Source: an uncultured Clostridia bacterium
Lineage (GTDB): Bacteria > Bacillota > Clostridia > Christensenellales > UBA1242
Length of the DNA: 16,244 bases
Reading direction: 5' to 3'
NCBI GenBank assembly: GCA_937900575.1
Contig: CALCEI010000024.1
Span: 1-16,244, forward strand
Part shown: positions 13,750 to 16,244 of the stretch, in pieces
How positions within the stretch are numbered: the stretch's first letter is position 1
Layout of the letters: each line of letters begins with the position of its first letter
Translations under genes and position numbers: made by a program
Notes under the pieces: model-generated
What the model was told of the DNA's origin: nothing
Seen by the model: the letters and a program-made list of their open reading frames with translations, nothing else
The model's database searches: none

Positions 13750-15095
13750 TATTCTTCATCAGCAACATCTTCTTCTAAATATATACCAAAGAATGTTAAC
13801 TCTTGTGTTTCCACAGGTGGATTTGCAATTTGAACTCTAAATAAGTATAAGTTGCTGTTTGCAGCACCGGATACATTGTAGAAGTACAAATATTCGCCAT
13901 CATTAAAGTCAAGGTGTGTTGTGTTGGTTACATTTGTGGCAACAATTTTTGCATTTTCAACATTTGGGTTAAGGAAATCCACAACCTTAATGTTTTTGTT
14001 GCTATCGTAATAAACAAAATTGTTTCCAACAACACCAATGCCGGTTATTGTGTTATCTTCATAAACACCAGCTTTAACTGTGTAATATGGGTCGCCACTC
14101 TTTTTTTCGTAATATTCAAGCACACCACCACACACTTTTGCAAAAGTTGTGCCGTCATCAGAAACAAAGTATGGGTCATCAGAATGATATTGTGCAGATT
14201 CACCAACGCTAAATGCATGCGTGCCTGCTACGTTTGCTCTATACAACCTTGTAACTTTACCATCAACTTGTGTGATGTAAACATAGTTACCTGCCAAGAA
14301 TTTAACTTCAACAACTGCATCTGAATCTTTTAATGTATAATCAACTTTTTCGCCAGTTACAACATTGTAAGCATAAAGACTATATGTCTCATCTTCTTTT
14401 TCTGCAACAAAAGCATGTGCATAGTCATTTTCAACACTTTGATTTTTAAACAAATAACTTACTGCTTTTGTTGAAACGGTTGTTGTGCTAAACTTATTGT
14501 CCAAATCAATGCGTTTTACCGTTGCAACAGAAGTTGTAGCATCTTTTTCTGCAAGAAGTAAATAATGTTTGCCTTCTGCTTCAAAATAATTGAAAGTTAC
14601 ATTTTCTGCATTGTAACCAGATTTATAGAATGTTTCAACCTTACCATTGTTAAGTTTAATGCGATTAAACCAAACGCGATTTACAGAATCTGACCAAGAA
14701 CCCGAACTTCTATCCACTTCAGTACATGGTGAAGTAAAGTACAAGTAATCACCGACAATGTGCAAATCAGTTGCTTTCCAACCACAAAGTTGATTACTGA
14801 AATATTCGCACTCGGCATCTTCCACAAAGTTACCATTGGCATCTAATTTTCTCATCAACAAAGCACCCAAAGTGTAAGTATCTTTTTGACTGTGATGTGC
14901 AACCATTTCTGCCGTATCATAAAAACCATTTACAAAAAACAAATAGTTGCCCTTTCTTACAGAAAGACCACCATTACCGTATGTCTCATCAGAGTTCTTT
15001 GGATAATCACCATATTCTTGTGGTCCACAAGCCACGAAGGACAATGCAAACACGCAAAGCATAAGGCAAACTAATATTTTAGCAAACTTTTTCAT
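13749..15095 (-). CDS. Predicted lipoprotein with beta-propeller-like repeats
   Basis: A 448-residue surface lipoprotein: a Lys-start signal peptide (MKKFAKILVCLMLCVFALSF) and lipobox FVAC, with Cys23 as the lipidation site. The mature part carries repeated Tyr/Phe-rich strands such as DYLYFTSP, KHYLLLAEKD, NYVYITQVDG, NFVYYDS and EYLYFYNVSG spaced by 40-60 residues, as in beta-propeller proteins such as the DUF5050-type. No catalytic motif is visible; a binding or sensing role outside the membrane is inferred only from location. ATG at 15093-15095 has GAGG five bases upstream and a good promoter. Acidic C-terminus (EEDVADEE). Confidence 0.85.
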   Translation of the reverse strand: MKKFAKILVCLMLCVFALSFVACGPQEYGDYPKNSDETYGNGGLSVRKGNYLFFVNGFYDTAEMVAHHSQKDTYTLGALLMRKLDANGNFVEDAECEYFSNQLCGWKATDLHIVGDYLYFTSPCTEVDRSSGSWSDSVNRVWFNRIKLNNGKVETFYKSGYNAENVTFNYFEAEGKHYLLLAEKDATTSVATVKRIDLDNKFSTTTVSTKAVSYLFKNQSVENDYAHAFVAEKEDETYSLYAYNVVTGEKVDYTLKDSDAVVEVKFLAGNYVYITQVDGKVTRLYRANVAGTHAFSVGESAQYHSDDPYFVSDDGTTFAKVCGGVLEYYEKKSGDPYYTVKAGVYEDNTITGIGVVGNNFVYYDSNKNIKVVDFLNPNVENAKIVATNVTNTTHLDFNDGEYLYFYNVSGAANSNLYLFRVQIANPPVETQELTFFGIYLEEDVADEE

Positions 15096-15130
15096 TTTAA
15101 CCTCAAATTAATCTTTTCCAAGTTGAAAAA

Positions 15131-15159
15131 ATTTTAACATACATTTAAATTATTGTCAA
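15131..15159 (-). promoter_or_regulatory. Lipoprotein gene promoter
   Basis: On the minus strand, a perfect TTGACA (15154-15159), a 17-bp spacer and TAAAAT (15131-15136), about 35 bases before the ATG. Confidence 0.8.
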
Positions 15160-15240
15160 ACAAACCCACCCAATTAATGCACTTATTTTCACTCTAATAC
15201 TACAAATTTCCAACCCTGCAAACATATATCAACATAATTC

Positions 15241-15269
15241 TTGTAATAATAAAAATTTGGTTTTGATAA
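15241..15269 (+). promoter_or_regulatory. Possible promoter of the CxxxCxxC protein gene
   Basis: TTGTAA (15241-15246), 17 bp and TGATAA (15264-15269), ending ten bases before the ATG at 15280. Moderate match. A short or absent leader is implied. The rest of the 15160-15240 gap shows nothing else that I can support. Confidence 0.4.
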
Positions 15270-15279
15270 AATGGTTAAT

Positions 15280-16095
15280 ATGACAACAAAAACAATAATT
15301 TTAAGTGACCCAACGGGCCAAAATTCTGGCCGTGGTATTTTAACTTTGTATAAGGAAGACGAATTGCTAAAATGCAAATTGCGTCTTTACAATACAAATT
15401 CCTTAAACAAATTTTGCAAAATTGGAGTTTATCATCAAAACAAGGTTTATAATGCAAATTTGCTTTTCCAAAATGGTGTTTACATAAGTTCCATGGTTGG
15501 TGATTTTTGCATGAATTCCGATTTTTACGTTGCCCTTGTGGATACATCTTTAAGCAACAAAGTTTTGCTTTCTGGTGGCACTTATGCCGGGTATTATTTT
15601 GATGATACTTCTGTTATAACAAACAACTTAAATTCTAACCCAACCGAACAACCTTTAACGGCCGAAACAACGCAAGAAGAAACATGCTCAAATAACTGTG
15701 AAAATTGTGTTTATAAACAATATTTTTATCAAAACAACCCCACCACACAAAAAACAGAAGCAAAAGTGGAACAAAAAAATGAAAATGAAGTTGAAGCACA
15801 AATGAACAAAATTTTTTCCACTTACCCTACTGATGACTTATTAACTGCCCTTCTTCCAAACAGCAATTTTGCAAAAATAAATGAAGGAGCCGAAAGTTAT
15901 TCCATTGGTGCAATTTATGTTGATGACATACTTAAATATTTGTGCTACGCAACCCCTGCGCAACATAACACGCAACCACCAGAATATCTTGGCACACATT
16001 ATCAATGGTTGCCACTTGACGCCGAAGACCCTTTAAGTGATGGCTATTATTTGGTTTATCAAGATGCCAAAACTTTGGAAATAATCAATGTATAA
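15280..16095 (+). CDS. Uncharacterised protein with CxxxCxxC motif
   Basis: No named family recognised. The 271 residues fall into three parts: an N-terminal beta-rich domain (1-110: TIILSDPTGQNSGRGILTLY, then VLLSGGTYAGYYF), a low-complexity linker (115-175) interrupted by a CxxxCxxC cluster (Cys136, Cys140, Cys143) followed by an aromatic stretch (VYKQYFYQ), and a C-terminal domain (176-271) with YQWLPLDAEDPLSDGYYLVYQ. I recall similar proteins in uncharacterised gut Clostridia but cannot check this. The cluster could bind metal, with a fourth ligand elsewhere. I prefer the ATG at 15280 over 15271, which directly abuts the -10. No Shine-Dalgarno site is present. There is no signal or membrane segment. 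Single gene, convergent with mnmA. Confidence 0.75.
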   Translation: MTTKTIILSDPTGQNSGRGILTLYKEDELLKCKLRLYNTNSLNKFCKIGVYHQNKVYNANLLFQNGVYISSMVGDFCMNSDFYVALVDTSLSNKVLLSGGTYAGYYFDDTSVITNNLNSNPTEQPLTAETTQEETCSNNCENCVYKQYFYQNNPTTQKTEAKVEQKNENEVEAQMNKIFSTYPTDDLLTALLPNSNFAKINEGAESYSIGAIYVDDILKYLCYATPAQHNTQPPEYLGTHYQWLPLDAEDPLSDGYYLVYQDAKTLEIINV

Positions 16096-16121
16096 AAAAT
16101 TGGGCATTTCACCCAATTTTT
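16095..16121. terminator. Bidirectional terminator between the CxxxCxxC gene and mnmA
   Basis: AAAAATTGGG (16095-16104) pairs with CCCAATTTTT (16112-16121) around a 7-nt loop. The stem begins on the last base of one stop codon (16093-16095) and overlaps the other (16120-16122), so the two genes share it. Confidence 0.85.
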
Positions 16122-16244
16122 ATTTTCTTAAATCGTTGATTCTTCCGCCACCAAGGCACATGCCATCTTCTGCATACAAAACTGCATATTGACCAACAGT
16201 TACTGCACGTTGTTTGTTTGCAAAGGTAAGTTCCAAAGTCTTGT
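16120..16244 (-). CDS. mnmA: tRNA-specific 2-thiouridylase MnmA, C-terminus only
   Basis: The last 40 codons of a minus-strand gene that continues past the right edge. They end in QRAVTVGQYAVLYAEDGMCLGGGRI, then NDLRK. The RAVT-GQ-AV-Y-LGGG pattern is the conserved C-terminal end of MnmA (TrmU), which thiolates U34 of Lys, Glu and Gln tRNAs. The catalytic PP-loop and cysteines would lie outside the window. The TAA stop is at 16120-16122. Confidence 0.85.
   Translation of the reverse strand, partial: KTLELTFANKQRAVTVGQYAVLYAEDGMCLGGGRINDLRK

Noticed and set aside
15271..15279. Upstream ATG for the CxxxCxxC protein
   Set aside because: It lies one base after the candidate -10 and would precede the transcript start; it adds only three residues, so the effect is small.

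Overview
The window looks like chromosomal DNA from a low-GC, anaerobic Gram-positive bacterium, most likely of the Clostridia and possibly an uncultured gut lineage. The reasons are a single-chain pyruvate:ferredoxin oxidoreductase, a Firmicutes-style Tex protein, an L13-S9 operon with a leader RNA, purine-rich Shine-Dalgarno sites, TTGACA/TATAAT promoters, strongly AT-rich intergenic DNA and a short lipoprotein signal. The placement rests on recognising families, not on a database search. I see no tRNA, rRNA, CRISPR array, insertion sequence or prophage gene. All fourteen genes read cleanly in the standard bacterial code.

Layout from left to right. An operator-like double repeat and a -35 box at the left edge belong to a gene outside the window. 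Then come tex (minus) and the PFOR gene (minus), each with its own promoter and terminator. The PFOR gene and truA (plus) diverge from a short region with an 18-bp perfect palindrome at both -35 boxes. truA converges on an orphan 109-residue gene (minus), which diverges from rplM-rpsI (plus, with leader RNA). After rpsI lies a gene-free stretch of about 200 bases holding a 114-nt near-continuous inverted repeat, a candidate small RNA or miniature element. Next is a two-gene operon on the minus strand: a patatin-like phospholipase coupled to a membrane-anchored ComEC-type metallo-beta-lactamase protein. It is followed by a membrane-anchored acidic coiled-coil protein (minus), an RsmF-type rRNA methyltransferase (minus), a plus-strand protein that resembles the CYTH/VTC fold, a lipoprotein (minus), a hypothetical protein with a CxxxCxxC motif (plus), and the C-terminus of mnmA (minus) at the right edge.

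Most genes are single units of basic metabolism and translation: pyruvate oxidation, rRNA and tRNA modification, and ribosomal proteins. Only rplM-rpsI and patatin-MBL are coupled operons, each with a 1-nt stop/start overlap. Three convergent pairs share one bidirectional terminator that touches stop codons.

Two signals stand out. First, truA, the patatin gene and rsmF each have a -10 box 6-7 nt before the best start codon and no Shine-Dalgarno site, which suggests leaderless mRNAs; the CxxxCxxC gene may be similar. Second, the rpsI-MBL gap holds the unexplained 114-nt fold. Several protein families remain uncharacterised (the 109-residue protein, the coiled-coil protein, the CYTH-like protein and the CxxxCxxC protein).
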